IMG/VR virus record: IMGVR_UViG_3300014499_000006
Coordinates: 1-58,137 of that record
DNA length: 58,137 nt
DNA from: a virus
Strand: one strand, 5' to 3'
How positions within the stretch are numbered: the stretch's first letter is position 1; each line of letters begins with the position of its first letter. The notes beneath the pieces are model-generated. The model was not told the DNA's origin, searched no databases, and was given only the letters and a program-made list of their open reading frames with translations. Both the position numbers and the translations under genes were made by a program. Shown piece by piece: positions 37,622 to 45,444 of the stretch.

Positions 37622-37656
37622 TTAGTTTCTCTCCATATTTTTCTACCCTTCTTTTG

Positions 37657-37920
37657 CTATGCTGTTAGTAGAACAGCCATCAGGCGATAGGTTCCAGTCA
37701 AATCGAGAAACCTCATCCCGGCAGCTTGAGCCTCATAAGGCTTATCATGCTCCAGTTGATTTGCTATTGAGCTGACGCATTCCCACGCCCGCGCTGAATT
37801 AAGTCCCATTGCCTTACAATGCTCATAGGCTGCGCTCCTTGCTTGTTCACTGAGCGGCTTACCCATGCGATTGAAACCATCCAACTCTGGCTCTACTGTT
37901 TGATTCATATGTTCCGCCAT
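37657..37920 (-). CDS. Hypothetical protein (87 aa)
   Basis: Helical acidic protein with two Cys (EHCKAMGLNSARAWECVSSI). No known domain. Separated by 6 nt from the DnaJ-like gene; probably same operon. Confidence 0.5.
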   Translation of the reverse strand: MAEHMNQTVEPELDGFNRMGKPLSEQARSAAYEHCKAMGLNSARAWECVSSIANQLEHDKPYEAQAAGMRFLDLTGTYRLMAVLLTA

Positions 37921-37926
37921 ATTTTT

Positions 37927-38586
37927 CTACCTTTCTTTTCCTATTAAAACCCCTTTTGGAATCACTGGATTGAAAATTTCAATTTCACCCGTTCCTAAGC
38001 ATTTGTAACAGGTGTGATATTCAACTGCCTTTTCTTTAATTTGCTTCCCGCCGCTTCCATCGCATTGTCCGCACCGCACAACACGAGAAAATTCCTTAAT
38101 TCCCCGACCCAGGCACTGGGGACAAGTATTAGGAACCTGCTTAGGGCCATTTCCAGTGCCGCTACAGCGTAGACAAGGTTGCGAGTAGGCAAACCCCGCA
38201 AAACACCAAGAGCAGCGCTGGTAGCCCGTAGGATGATGTTCTGTGTACCCTTTGTGGTTACAATCCTTGCAATCAGTTCCGTTTTTTCGAGAACCCAGAC
38301 CCAAACCCAGGTCATTTAGGGGAGTACCTTCGACAGTTTTTGTTAAGGGAAGACTGTCTACAAACGCCCAAATCGGCTCTTGATCCAGCAACGCTGAATA
38401 CAAATCCTTCATGTGAATGAATTCTTCGTCATTCTGCTTATTGTTGGCTAAGTCAGGGCGAAGGCGTCTCACAGCATTTCGATACGCAGCTTTAAGTGCC
38501 TCGTGAGTCAGAGGTAGCTTGCATCCTAAAAGCATAACCACCAAATTTTCAGCTTCTCGCTGCTCCAGCTTCTCCAGCTTCTTCAT
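37927..38586 (-). CDS. DnaJ-like zinc-finger protein (219 aa)
   Basis: N-terminal J-like helices (LTHEALKAAYRNAVRRLRPD) where the HPD tripeptide is RPD, so Hsp70 stimulation is doubtful. Residues about 105-205 hold DnaJ-type cysteine repeats: CKDCNHKG, CSWCFAG, CLRCSGTG, CPQCLGRG, CGQCDGSG, CYKCLGTG, enough for two or three zinc centres of the DnaJ/anti-TRAP class. Likely a chaperone-like or nucleic-acid-binding adaptor. Confidence 0.7.
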   Translation of the reverse strand: MKKLEKLEQREAENLVVMLLGCKLPLTHEALKAAYRNAVRRLRPDLANNKQNDEEFIHMKDLYSALLDQEPIWAFVDSLPLTKTVEGTPLNDLGLGLGSRKNGTDCKDCNHKGYTEHHPTGYQRCSWCFAGFAYSQPCLRCSGTGNGPKQVPNTCPQCLGRGIKEFSRVVRCGQCDGSGGKQIKEKAVEYHTCYKCLGTGEIEIFNPVIPKGVLIGKER

Positions 38587-38833
38587 TCACAATCTCCTGA
38601 TATCCTTGTCCAGCGACTTCTTCTAAAGCAATATCCGTAGCACCCCTTACAGCCAAAGCCATCAAAGTCAAACCGAAATGTGCGGGTTTTTTACATTCAC
38701 CACAATTGAAGATATGGAAAAATAAAGTGGTCAATTTCGTATCTTTGACCAGCAGATCACTCTCTTTTTTTAGAATTACATCCCCTTTCGAACACACCAT
38801 TTCACGCATCAACCCCGCCTGTTTACTCATCAT
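38549..38833 (-). CDS. Hypothetical protein (94 aa)
   Basis: Starts MMSKQAGLMREMVCSKGDVI just after the preceding stop (ATGA overlap, GGAGGTGAAA before it) and overlaps the DnaJ-like gene by 38 nt. Contains FHIFNCGECKKPAHFG, a possible zinc knuckle, and an acidic Ala/Gly tail. Family not recognised. Confidence 0.55.
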   Translation of the reverse strand: MMSKQAGLMREMVCSKGDVILKKESDLLVKDTKLTTLFFHIFNCGECKKPAHFGLTLMALAVRGATDIALEEVAGQGYQEIVNEEAGEAGAARS

Positions 38834-39417
38834 TTCACCTCCATGGCTTTAAGGGCAATCGAAACAAAATCTAATTCTTTGCCTTTAGAAGCAGCATTAT
38901 AAGCAGCATAAGCAGCATAAGCAGCAGCATCAGCATACTTAGCAGCATTAGAAGCAGCATAAGCAGCAGAAGCAGCAGAAGCAGCAGCATAAGCAGCATA
39001 ATAAGCAGAAGATTTAGTACGATCCTCCCCGCTTAACCACTTATCTGCCCATTGGTTCCAACTTGAGTCCGTATTTATTTCTTTAGCACAGAGAATACCA
39101 AAGGCTACCTTTTGAACATTGGTTACTTCGGGAAGAGGAATTTGTCGAAGCGTAGTAAACTTTCTGAACCCGCACTTAAGGGGTTCAAATTTTGCTTCCC
39201 CTTCTCCATTTCCTTCCCAAAGGATGGGATTTTTTATCATCGCATGAGCCGGGTTCATGAGTATGGCGAGTAAGGGATGGGTGTACGCATGTATCCATGC
39301 ATTGGAGCATAAATCTTGCTCAATGTCTCCCGTAGCCTCATGAGTTACATTCTCGCCCCATTGGGTATTGTTTTGGGTCATTCCTTCTTGTGTCGTGAGT
39401 TTATAGTAGATTGTCAT
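38830..39417 (-). CDS. DUF7666-like phage protein with Ala-rich repeat (195 aa)
   Basis: The N-terminal 130 residues show the pattern of a common phage family: YKLTTQEGMTQNNTQWGENV, CSNAWIHAYTHPLLAILMNP, LWEGNGEGEAKFEPLKCGF, LRQIPLPEVTNVQKVAFGIL. Residues about 140-180 are a low-complexity tandem repeat of AAYAA/AASAA units followed by a short end SIALKAMEV. The repeat is encoded by GCAGCATAA/GCAGAA-type units at 38888-39015 and may vary in length. Function unknown. Confidence 0.65.
   Translation of the reverse strand: MTIYYKLTTQEGMTQNNTQWGENVTHEATGDIEQDLCSNAWIHAYTHPLLAILMNPAHAMIKNPILWEGNGEGEAKFEPLKCGFRKFTTLRQIPLPEVTNVQKVAFGILCAKEINTDSSWNQWADKWLSGEDRTKSSAYYAAYAAASAASAAYAASNAAKYADAAAYAAYAAYNAASKGKELDFVSIALKAMEVK
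38888..39015. repeat. Short tandem repeats encoding an Ala-rich tract
   Basis: Imperfect repeats of AGCAGCATA and AGCAGCAGA in the plus-strand reading within the DUF7666-like gene, a likely site of slippage length variation in multiples of three. Confidence 0.6.
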
Positions 39418-39494
39418 TGCGTTGTTTTCCCCTCCAACAATCGCTGCATCGGGCTCCGCCTATCGTTGGGATCAACATTTCTTGGTCGTTTCAT
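39414..39494 (-). CDS. Tiny coupled ORF (26 aa)
   Basis: ATG at 39494 with AGAGGC upstream opens a basic 26-codon frame (MKRPRNVDPNDRRSPMQRLL) whose TGA overlaps the ATG of the DUF7666-like gene. Good spacing on both sides suggests a translated leader or a real micro-protein. Confidence 0.4.
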   Translation of the reverse strand: MKRPRNVDPNDRRSPMQRLLEGKTTQ

Positions 39495-39498
39495 GCCT

Positions 39499-39672
39499 CT
39501 AATTTGATTGAATTAATTTCTCAGCTTGTTCCCATTGCTCATCAGTATAGTTTAGATGGGCTAAAGCACAAAGCAGAGCTAATCCATATTCAATGCAGCT
39601 ATGATCGTCCAGACTTCTGCAATTAGCCTGCATCTTTGCTTCTATCCAATCAGCTCGTTCTTCTATTGTCAT
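39499..39672 (-). CDS. Small hypothetical protein (57 aa)
   Basis: ATG at 39672 overlaps the previous stop (TGATG) with GGGGGAG just upstream. Acidic helical protein MTIEERADWIEAKMQANC ... DEQWEQAEKLIQSN. Similar short helical proteins are frequent in phages; function unknown. Confidence 0.6.
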   Translation of the reverse strand: MTIEERADWIEAKMQANCRSLDDHSCIEYGLALLCALAHLNYTDEQWEQAEKLIQSN

Positions 39673-39995
39673 CACTCCCCCTTGTTTCTGCGGACTTCTT
39701 CACGAACAGCTTTCGCGGTCAAAAGATGGGCGTATGGAAAATGGTACGAATCCCCATCATCCAGGTGAATTAATTTCACTGGCTTGAGTGAAAAAACGAC
39801 ATAACGCGCACTGCCGTCACCTACACCAAAGAAAATAATCTCTCCGGCGCATTCGCTAGAGCCGTTCGCTTTCGTCCATTCTTGCGTAGCTTTAACATAT
39901 TTCTCGCACGCGGCATTATATACTTTGTAATCGGAAAAATCCGAGAATTCCGGGCATACGATACTTGCTGGTGTACAACAAATTTTAGCTGCCAT
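39672..39995 (-). CDS. Hypothetical protein (107 aa)
   Basis: MAAKICCTPASIVCPEFSDF start, then beta-rich segment IIFFGVGDGSARYVVFSLKP and basic end REEVRRNKGE. Looks like a small SH3-like beta protein. No family recognised; in operon with its neighbours. Confidence 0.55.
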   Translation of the reverse strand: MAAKICCTPASIVCPEFSDFSDYKVYNAACEKYVKATQEWTKANGSSECAGEIIFFGVGDGSARYVVFSLKPVKLIHLDDGDSYHFPYAHLLTAKAVREEVRRNKGE

Positions 39996-39997
39996 AC

Positions 39998-40546
39998 TTA
40001 ACTCCCCGCTGCTTCGGATTTCAATTCAGCCATCGCTTCATCGTGCAGGATTGCGCAGGATTCACACAAAGTAACCACCTTGCCGCCGATCTTACGCCGT
40101 TCAGAAGCCAAACCGGCGCAGCTTGTATTCTGACAAGCCCCAAAAGAAGGCGAAACAACGGATGTTAAACTGGCAACTGCGCTTTCCGGAAGTTTGAAGG
40201 TTTTGCCGTCAGATATACGATCGGCAAGGATGGGATAACGCCACGAACTGAGGGATAGTCCGCTAATTTTATACTGCATCCCATTATAGGTAATGTAAAC
40301 CCCAAGGTGCTCTTCCTTCAAGCCGTATTGATGACAACAATGCTTAAATTCAGCCACTTTCTTGGTGTTGACTACTCCATCGGTAGAAACGGTAGCCACT
40401 TCAACTTTGAAGGTTGCCGCATCAGGAGAAAATCGGGCGCTGCCAACACGGAACTTCACACCATATTGCTTGGTTACCTGCTCCAGAGCGGATTCCATTG
40501 CGCTGCGTAGAGTCTTGAGATTGTTTTTGTCCAAAGATGTAATCAT
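39998..40546 (-). CDS. Hypothetical protein with C-terminal zinc pair (182 aa)
   Basis: Start at ATG 40546 (MITSLDKNNLKTLRSAMESA) with GGAGGGAA upstream. N-terminal domain with the pattern EQVTKQYGVKFRVGSARFSP ... FKVEVATV resembles small phage proteins of unknown function. C-terminal CQNTSC ... CESC cluster likely binds zinc. Confidence 0.6.
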   Translation of the reverse strand: MITSLDKNNLKTLRSAMESALEQVTKQYGVKFRVGSARFSPDAATFKVEVATVSTDGVVNTKKVAEFKHCCHQYGLKEEHLGVYITYNGMQYKISGLSLSSWRYPILADRISDGKTFKLPESAVASLTSVVSPSFGACQNTSCAGLASERRKIGGKVVTLCESCAILHDEAMAELKSEAAGS

Positions 40547-40637
40547 AGGGGTGTTGTTCCCTCCACTCCTAGTATACATTAGGAATACCGAAAAAGTATA
40601 TTTTTAAACCTTTTGTTTTCAGCGTGTTAAAAAATAT

Positions 40638-42431
40638 TTACCAGTGGATCGCATCGAGCCAGTACTTGGGTAGGATATGATTATTTTTTTGAATAAAAGT
40701 ACTAAAGCCAGAATCTAGTATAAAAGTATGGGAACGATCAGTTGCGCTTCGGTTGCTTCTGCCGGTTTGCTGAACCAGTTTTAAAGCGGTTTGCCATTGA
40801 TAATATGCAGGGTCACGTTGCATTCTAGCTTTATTGTACGGCGTAAGCGCTGGATAAGGAACCTTACAAACTATTTGCAATCGACTTAAATCCTCCCTAA
40901 GGTCGAGCCCCTCTGTCATAGACGGAGAAAATAAAATAGTAGGGTCTTTTTCTCTAGCTACTATATGTTGAAATTGCGCTTCTTCCCTTGCTCCAAAATT
41001 CGAATCATGAGTTATAATTCTATTCCCAAGTCCTCTATCCCGCAAATATCGCACCAAATAATTATTGATGTAATAGGATTGTGTGTGTACAATTCCTTTT
41101 TTAGTTGAATATCGAGCGTACTTTAAAATTTTTTCTACCTCTTCTGCCATTTTTGGGAGAGTTTCTTTAATATCTTTTTGGCGCATATTCCCTACCGGCC
41201 AATAAAATAGAGGACGATTTTCTATGGGAAATTCACTACCAATAGAAAGATACTCTGCATCGTTTGGATGTATCCCTAAACTACGCATGAAAGTATTGGG
41301 ATCAAGAATCGTAGCGGATGTAATCAATATTTTTTGGGCTTTAGAGAACAGAAGATCATGCGCAAATAAACGTGCGGTTAAAGGCTTAATACACAAATCT
41401 CCTGTACCCTGTTTAAATTGTTCATTCCAGTCGGACCAAACAAACCACTCACTTTTATCTTTTGCGTAACGAAAAAAATTCAAGCGTAAAATAAAATTCT
41501 CCAGTGCTGATTTTTTTCTTGCCGCGTCTAATGCTACTCTGTTTTTTTCAGATGTTAGCTGCGAAGCCAGATGCATTAATCGTTTAGAAATAGCGGGCAC
41601 CAAAATATTATCAAGCCAAAGCATAACCGCATCTGAATCATTATCTTTAAAAATGGGAAGTTTTTCAGATACACCATTTTTAGTACAATCTTTTTGAGTA
41701 ATTACTGTTTCCGTTAAGCCTAAAATTTGTTCTTCTGTGTTATGAGCCTCGTCTAAAATTAGTGTATTTCTTCTTGGTAATTGACCAGAGAGGTTTGATT
41801 CGTACAAATAGTATGCAAAATTTGTTGTACCAAAAGGGTAATGCATGAATTTATCTTTAGCAATGCGGTATGGGCAGGAACCACAACGTACCTCTGGAGA
41901 GGGATTTTGATCCACGAAATCGTCTGGCTCCTCTGGAGAGGGATTTTGATCCACGAAATTGTCTGGCTCCTCTGAAGGATTTTTATCTTGATCGGATATC
42001 TTCTTTCTCTGGGCTTCATTCATAGATGCCCCATCTTCACAATTTACTCTATCCCCCATTTGTTTTGACCAGCTCGCGCAGGTGTAATTGGTTCTCCCTT
42101 TGAGTTCAACTAAACCCAAAGGTTCAAAATCAGTCATATATTGTTGGGCTAGAGTTTTTTGAGGGGTGAGAATGTAGGCACCAGGTTTAAATTGTCCTTT
42201 TGATGTTTTAGCCCAAGATGCTTCCGCGATATTTATTGGGCTTTTCCCGAACCCGGTGGCCGCCTCAAGAATGAAAAATTTTTTATTGCTTTTATTCCAG
42301 ATTGCAAGCTTATCTAGAGTCTCGTTTTGATTTTCCCGTATAGTGTTAAAGGGGAAATGGTCACGCAGATCGGCGGATTTTTCCGAGATAAGATTTTTTA
42401 CTGTTGGCGCTACTACTGTAGATTCTTCCAC
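40638..42431 (-). CDS. DinG/XPD-like Fe-S DNA helicase (597 aa)
   Basis: Superfamily 2 helicase: motif I EAATGFGKSP (about residue 57), motif Ia TPQKTLAQQY, DEAH box LILDEAHNTEEQ (about 230), motif VI QQTGRSNRSATD (about 565). Four Cys of the Fe-S domain are visible (NYTC, VNC, RCGSC). A duplicated 13-residue acidic segment (PSPEEPDDFVDQN) is inserted between the second and third Cys. Starts with GTG 42431; a TATAAT lies just 5 nt upstream, so the message could be nearly leaderless. Unwinds DNA in replication or repair. Confidence 0.85.
   Translation of the reverse strand: MEESTVVAPTVKNLISEKSADLRDHFPFNTIRENQNETLDKLAIWNKSNKKFFILEAATGFGKSPINIAEASWAKTSKGQFKPGAYILTPQKTLAQQYMTDFEPLGLVELKGRTNYTCASWSKQMGDRVNCEDGASMNEAQRKKISDQDKNPSEEPDNFVDQNPSPEEPDDFVDQNPSPEVRCGSCPYRIAKDKFMHYPFGTTNFAYYLYESNLSGQLPRRNTLILDEAHNTEEQILGLTETVITQKDCTKNGVSEKLPIFKDNDSDAVMLWLDNILVPAISKRLMHLASQLTSEKNRVALDAARKKSALENFILRLNFFRYAKDKSEWFVWSDWNEQFKQGTGDLCIKPLTARLFAHDLLFSKAQKILITSATILDPNTFMRSLGIHPNDAEYLSIGSEFPIENRPLFYWPVGNMRQKDIKETLPKMAEEVEKILKYARYSTKKGIVHTQSYYINNYLVRYLRDRGLGNRIITHDSNFGAREEAQFQHIVAREKDPTILFSPSMTEGLDLREDLSRLQIVCKVPYPALTPYNKARMQRDPAYYQWQTALKLVQQTGRSNRSATDRSHTFILDSGFSTFIQKNNHILPKYWLDAIHW
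41891..41968. repeat. Two 39-bp tandem repeats in helicase gene
   Basis: Adjacent near-identical copies (one visible base difference, AAATC versus AAATT) beginning CTCTGGAGAGGGATTTTGAT in the plus reading; in frame, adding 13 residues per copy. Confidence 0.75.
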
Positions 42432-42443
42432 ACTATCATTATA

Positions 42444-42740
42444 CTACAAAACATGTGGCATCTTGAAATCTTTAGAATCTTCGATAAATTTGTCAAAAGC
42501 TTCCGGACTGTATCCAATAACGAGTTGAGTTGCTTCCCCAGCGTAGCACATAGTAATAGGAGTCTGTAATTCTTTTACTTCTAGAGAACGAGCAATACCT
42601 TGTTTTAGGAGTTCATCTACAATAACCACTTCAATGGGTACACCACGATCTTGGAAATATTTTTTCGTAGCGTCACAGGGCGCACAACCCAATTGTGTGT
42701 ATATACGAATAGGAGCGGGCATTTTTTGTTGTACTCTCAT
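42444..42740 (-). CDS. Glutaredoxin-like protein (98 aa)
   Basis: Thioredoxin-fold: IRIYTQLGCAPCDATKKYFQ holds the CxxC redox pair at residues about 19-22, LQTPITM the cis-Pro, and GYSPEAFDKFI the C-terminal helix, as in NrdH/phage glutaredoxins that reduce ribonucleotide reductase. Start at ATG 42740 with AGGTGAATT upstream. No NrdA/B in the window. Confidence 0.85.
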   Translation of the reverse strand: MRVQQKMPAPIRIYTQLGCAPCDATKKYFQDRGVPIEVVIVDELLKQGIARSLEVKELQTPITMCYAGEATQLVIGYSPEAFDKFIEDSKDFKMPHVL

Positions 42741-42776
42741 AATTCACCTGAACTTGCCAAGCGGAAGCCCCCCGTT

Positions 42777-42998
42777 TTAGCGGTGTATTGACTTTTTCAT
42801 AGGACAATTTAATTTGTGGGGAAATGGCCTTTCATCAATATCTGCTTCTCTACCGCAGGGATTGCAACGAAATCTCAATGAGGATCCCGGGATCAATGTA
42901 TAAGTGAGCCCATCATTAGCGTCTTGCACGGCGCGTTTGATGGTAGCTATATCTTTGGGAGAAAGCCCCCAATCATCTATATATTCTGGAGAATCCAT
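42777..42998 (-). CDS. Small zinc-binding-like protein (73 aa)
   Basis: N-terminal acidic helix (MDSPEYIDDWGLSPKDIATI) and C-terminal FRCNPCGREADI ... HKLNCPMKK with three Cys and one His suitable for one zinc. Unknown function; between glutaredoxin and the tail module. Confidence 0.55.
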   Translation of the reverse strand: MDSPEYIDDWGLSPKDIATIKRAVQDANDGLTYTLIPGSSLRFRCNPCGREADIDERPFPHKLNCPMKKSIHR

Positions 42999-43017
42999 AA
43001 TTAAGTACTTACCGTTC

Positions 43018-43674
43018 TCAAAATTGTAGGATCCAGCTGAAAATTATATCAACTCCGCTCGGAAGAATCAATGGTGGCAGTGTTTTGTAGTTTATAAGCA
43101 CTACGCTATCAGCTGGTCCTGGGGGGGTTCCCGTAGGATTAAAATATGGAGCTGTTTGCATGTCAGTGGGTTGTCCCCCTGCTCCAATTAAAGTCCCGCC
43201 TCCAATCAATCCCATTTCTCTAATTGCTTGCGTGATATTATCTGTGGTCGCATTTACCGTAGTTTGAAAATCAACCATGGTACTGAATGTGTTCAATGGG
43301 GTAAAATTCGTGTCCACATAATTGATACGGGTCAACTTTTTACGCAGGAATTGAGAAATCAAGGCGGTTTGAGTAGGAGTCGGGTCAGGTTGCGTCTCAG
43401 GGGCCCAGCTAGGGCTTCCAGAGCCTATTGCAAGCCCCCAGATGCCATAAAGGGGGTCAGCATACACCCCAGATTGCCCTAGCGTATAGGGCGGCTGCGG
43501 AGCGTTAGGAAGGGCATTTGCCATGAGCCGTGCAAAAAGCCATTTTACGGTATTCGTTATGACATTTTTTTGCTGCCAGAGAATTTCTCCGGTATCCGCC
43601 CTCATGATACGAATATAACCCGAGTCGATAGGTGGCTTTTGTGTATAAAACTCATCTTTATATTGAATTGGCAT
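43018..43674 (-). CDS. Virion tail protein (218 aa)
   Basis: Start at ATG 43674 (MPIQYKDEFYTQKPPIDSGY) with GAGGTTTCA upstream. Beta-rich, with DSGYIRIMRADTGEILWQ and a stretch MGLIGGGTLIG, typical of proteins in phage baseplate/tail clusters that describe an initiator-like fold. First gene downstream of the baseplate genes. Exact role unknown. Confidence 0.55.
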   Translation of the reverse strand: MPIQYKDEFYTQKPPIDSGYIRIMRADTGEILWQQKNVITNTVKWLFARLMANALPNAPQPPYTLGQSGVYADPLYGIWGLAIGSGSPSWAPETQPDPTPTQTALISQFLRKKLTRINYVDTNFTPLNTFSTMVDFQTTVNATTDNITQAIREMGLIGGGTLIGAGGQPTDMQTAPYFNPTGTPPGPADSVVLINYKTLPPLILPSGVDIIFSWILQF

Positions 43675-43698
43675 TGAAACCTCTTTATAAACCATTTT

Positions 43699-44007
43699 TT
43701 AAACCGTTCCGATATAAGGACACACTTTATTCAGTGCATACATACTATCGCCCTCTAACTGTGTCCATAAAGTTAGTTTACGAGCGTTTGGTGGTAAATC
43801 CGCGTCATCGGGTATCGTTATAAAAACTCTGGATACACATAATGGTGCAAAACCGCCTAAATCTATGTCTTGAGAAGAATTCAACCATGCTACGGCTAGT
43901 TTGCGACCTCTTACTAGCCAGGATTGAGTCTCATGATCCATGTCCACCAGCCAGTAAACTCTAAATTCATTTGTTGCTTCGTTATACAGCTCCACTTGCG
44001 TTTGCAT
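43699..44007 (-). CDS. Hypothetical tail-cluster protein (102 aa)
   Basis: Start at ATG 44007 (MQTQVELYNEATNEFRVYW), chosen because GGAGA is 7 nt upstream; it overlaps the end of the 480-aa gene by 26 nt. Compact beta-sandwich-like sequence. Function unknown; likely structural from context. Confidence 0.5.
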   Translation of the reverse strand: MQTQVELYNEATNEFRVYWLVDMDHETQSWLVRGRKLAVAWLNSSQDIDLGGFAPLCVSRVFITIPDDADLPPNARKLTLWTQLEGDSMYALNKVCPYIGTV

Positions 44008-45424
44008 CATCTTCTCCAATGGGTTTTGCCTCTCGAAATTCTTCCGCTGGAACAGGGCGTAAGCCTACGCGCCTTGCTTTTCCATCCCTTCTTAAATGAT
44101 ACACTGAAAAAGTACCATCGTCACGCTGTACCCCATATCTTCGAATAAAATACTGTGGGATGATCAATTTAAATTGACCTTCATATACTCCCCTATGCCC
44201 AATACGGTCAATTACCATCTTACCTTCAAAAATAGGTCTATCTGCTAACTTATCTCGCAGAAGTCGTTTCTTCAAAATATCCAAGGGTACTAAATCATCA
44301 TAGGTTTTCATAGGTTTTAAATACACTAAATCTTTTGTTACCTTATCCACCGATTCTGCTTGAACTGTATTTTTTAGTTTTTCTGAATCCTCATAGGCCG
44401 CTTCTTTCGGTTCTTCTTCGGGGATATGAGGTTTTGGCTGTTTCAAATAATTTTCTGGAATAGTTGTCCAGCGATATCGTTTAGTGGGTACGGGGAAATT
44501 TAATTGCCGCATTTTACGGAAAGTGGGGCGACCGGGGAATATTTGGGAACGACCATCTACGAACTTGACGATGTAATCTTGCGGTCCGTGATACAAACAC
44601 ATATCTCCCCCAGAAACAGACTCCGGTTGGTAAGTCATTCCGCCAACAGATATAGTGCGGGGAATACCGTTAAGCGGAGACGATTTCATTTCTTGTTCAT
44701 TGACAAAACTTACGGGCTCAGTAAAATCCACACTGCTCTTTTTCATCTTATGCAGCAGTTCATTTTTGAAATTTTTACCGGGGCCAACGAGAATAGTACC
44801 GGTGGGTCTACCCATTTGATTATACACGATTACATACATAGGACGAGGTTGCTGCTTGAGGCTGCGATTTCTATACTGCCGTATAACACGCGCTGTATCA
44901 ATAGCTTTGATCTTCTCTTTCGGAGAGTAAGTAAACTCAATATGACGAGTTGGTGGATCACGGCGTATTTTTGACGATGCTGTAGCTGATGTGGAAGCTG
45001 TAACCACCTTGCGCTGAGTTTCATTGATGAAGTCCATCGGAATATCGAATGTTCCTTCAAACATTTTCACCGTTGGATCTTGTCCCGATTCATCTTGTTC
45101 TTTAGATGTATCCGCTTCTTGACTCATGCCCTTAAAACATGTAAGTACAGTTGCATAAATAAGTTTGATTACTGCATCTTCATATTCCATGCTAAGCATA
45201 AAAGAGGCTACTTCATCCAGGAGCACATGGACAGATTCCGCTATGAGTTCTGACATAGCTTTAGGTTCCCCTTCAGCTAGAGGTAAGGTCATAGAAAAAA
45301 CGGTGAAATTGGGAATCCCCAAGTCTAAAGTGAGGGTCGCGCGGGGATTAGCGTCATGGATTAGGGTAAGAACCAATTCTCCATGTGGGGGGCTTACATA
45401 AGCGATTTTAGTTGCTTTTATCAT
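43982..45424 (-). CDS. Hypothetical protein in tail module (480 aa)
   Basis: Alpha/beta N-terminus (TKIAYVSPPHGELVLTLIHD), a flexible acidic linker (QEADTSKEQDESGQD), then a basic middle part (HIEFTYSPKEKIKAIDTARV, RQYRNRSLKQQPRPMYVIVY). No family recognised. Lies directly downstream of baseplate genes, so a structural or assembly role is possible. Confidence 0.5.
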   Translation of the reverse strand: MIKATKIAYVSPPHGELVLTLIHDANPRATLTLDLGIPNFTVFSMTLPLAEGEPKAMSELIAESVHVLLDEVASFMLSMEYEDAVIKLIYATVLTCFKGMSQEADTSKEQDESGQDPTVKMFEGTFDIPMDFINETQRKVVTASTSATASSKIRRDPPTRHIEFTYSPKEKIKAIDTARVIRQYRNRSLKQQPRPMYVIVYNQMGRPTGTILVGPGKNFKNELLHKMKKSSVDFTEPVSFVNEQEMKSSPLNGIPRTISVGGMTYQPESVSGGDMCLYHGPQDYIVKFVDGRSQIFPGRPTFRKMRQLNFPVPTKRYRWTTIPENYLKQPKPHIPEEEPKEAAYEDSEKLKNTVQAESVDKVTKDLVYLKPMKTYDDLVPLDILKKRLLRDKLADRPIFEGKMVIDRIGHRGVYEGQFKLIIPQYFIRRYGVQRDDGTFSVYHLRRDGKARRVGLRPVPAEEFREAKPIGEDDANASGAV

Positions 45425-45444
45425 CCTATTTAAGATTTTGTTAG

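Noticed and set aside
37244-37690. 148-codon plus-strand frame
   Set aside because: Antisense to a minus-strand gene that fits operon spacing; no family resemblance.
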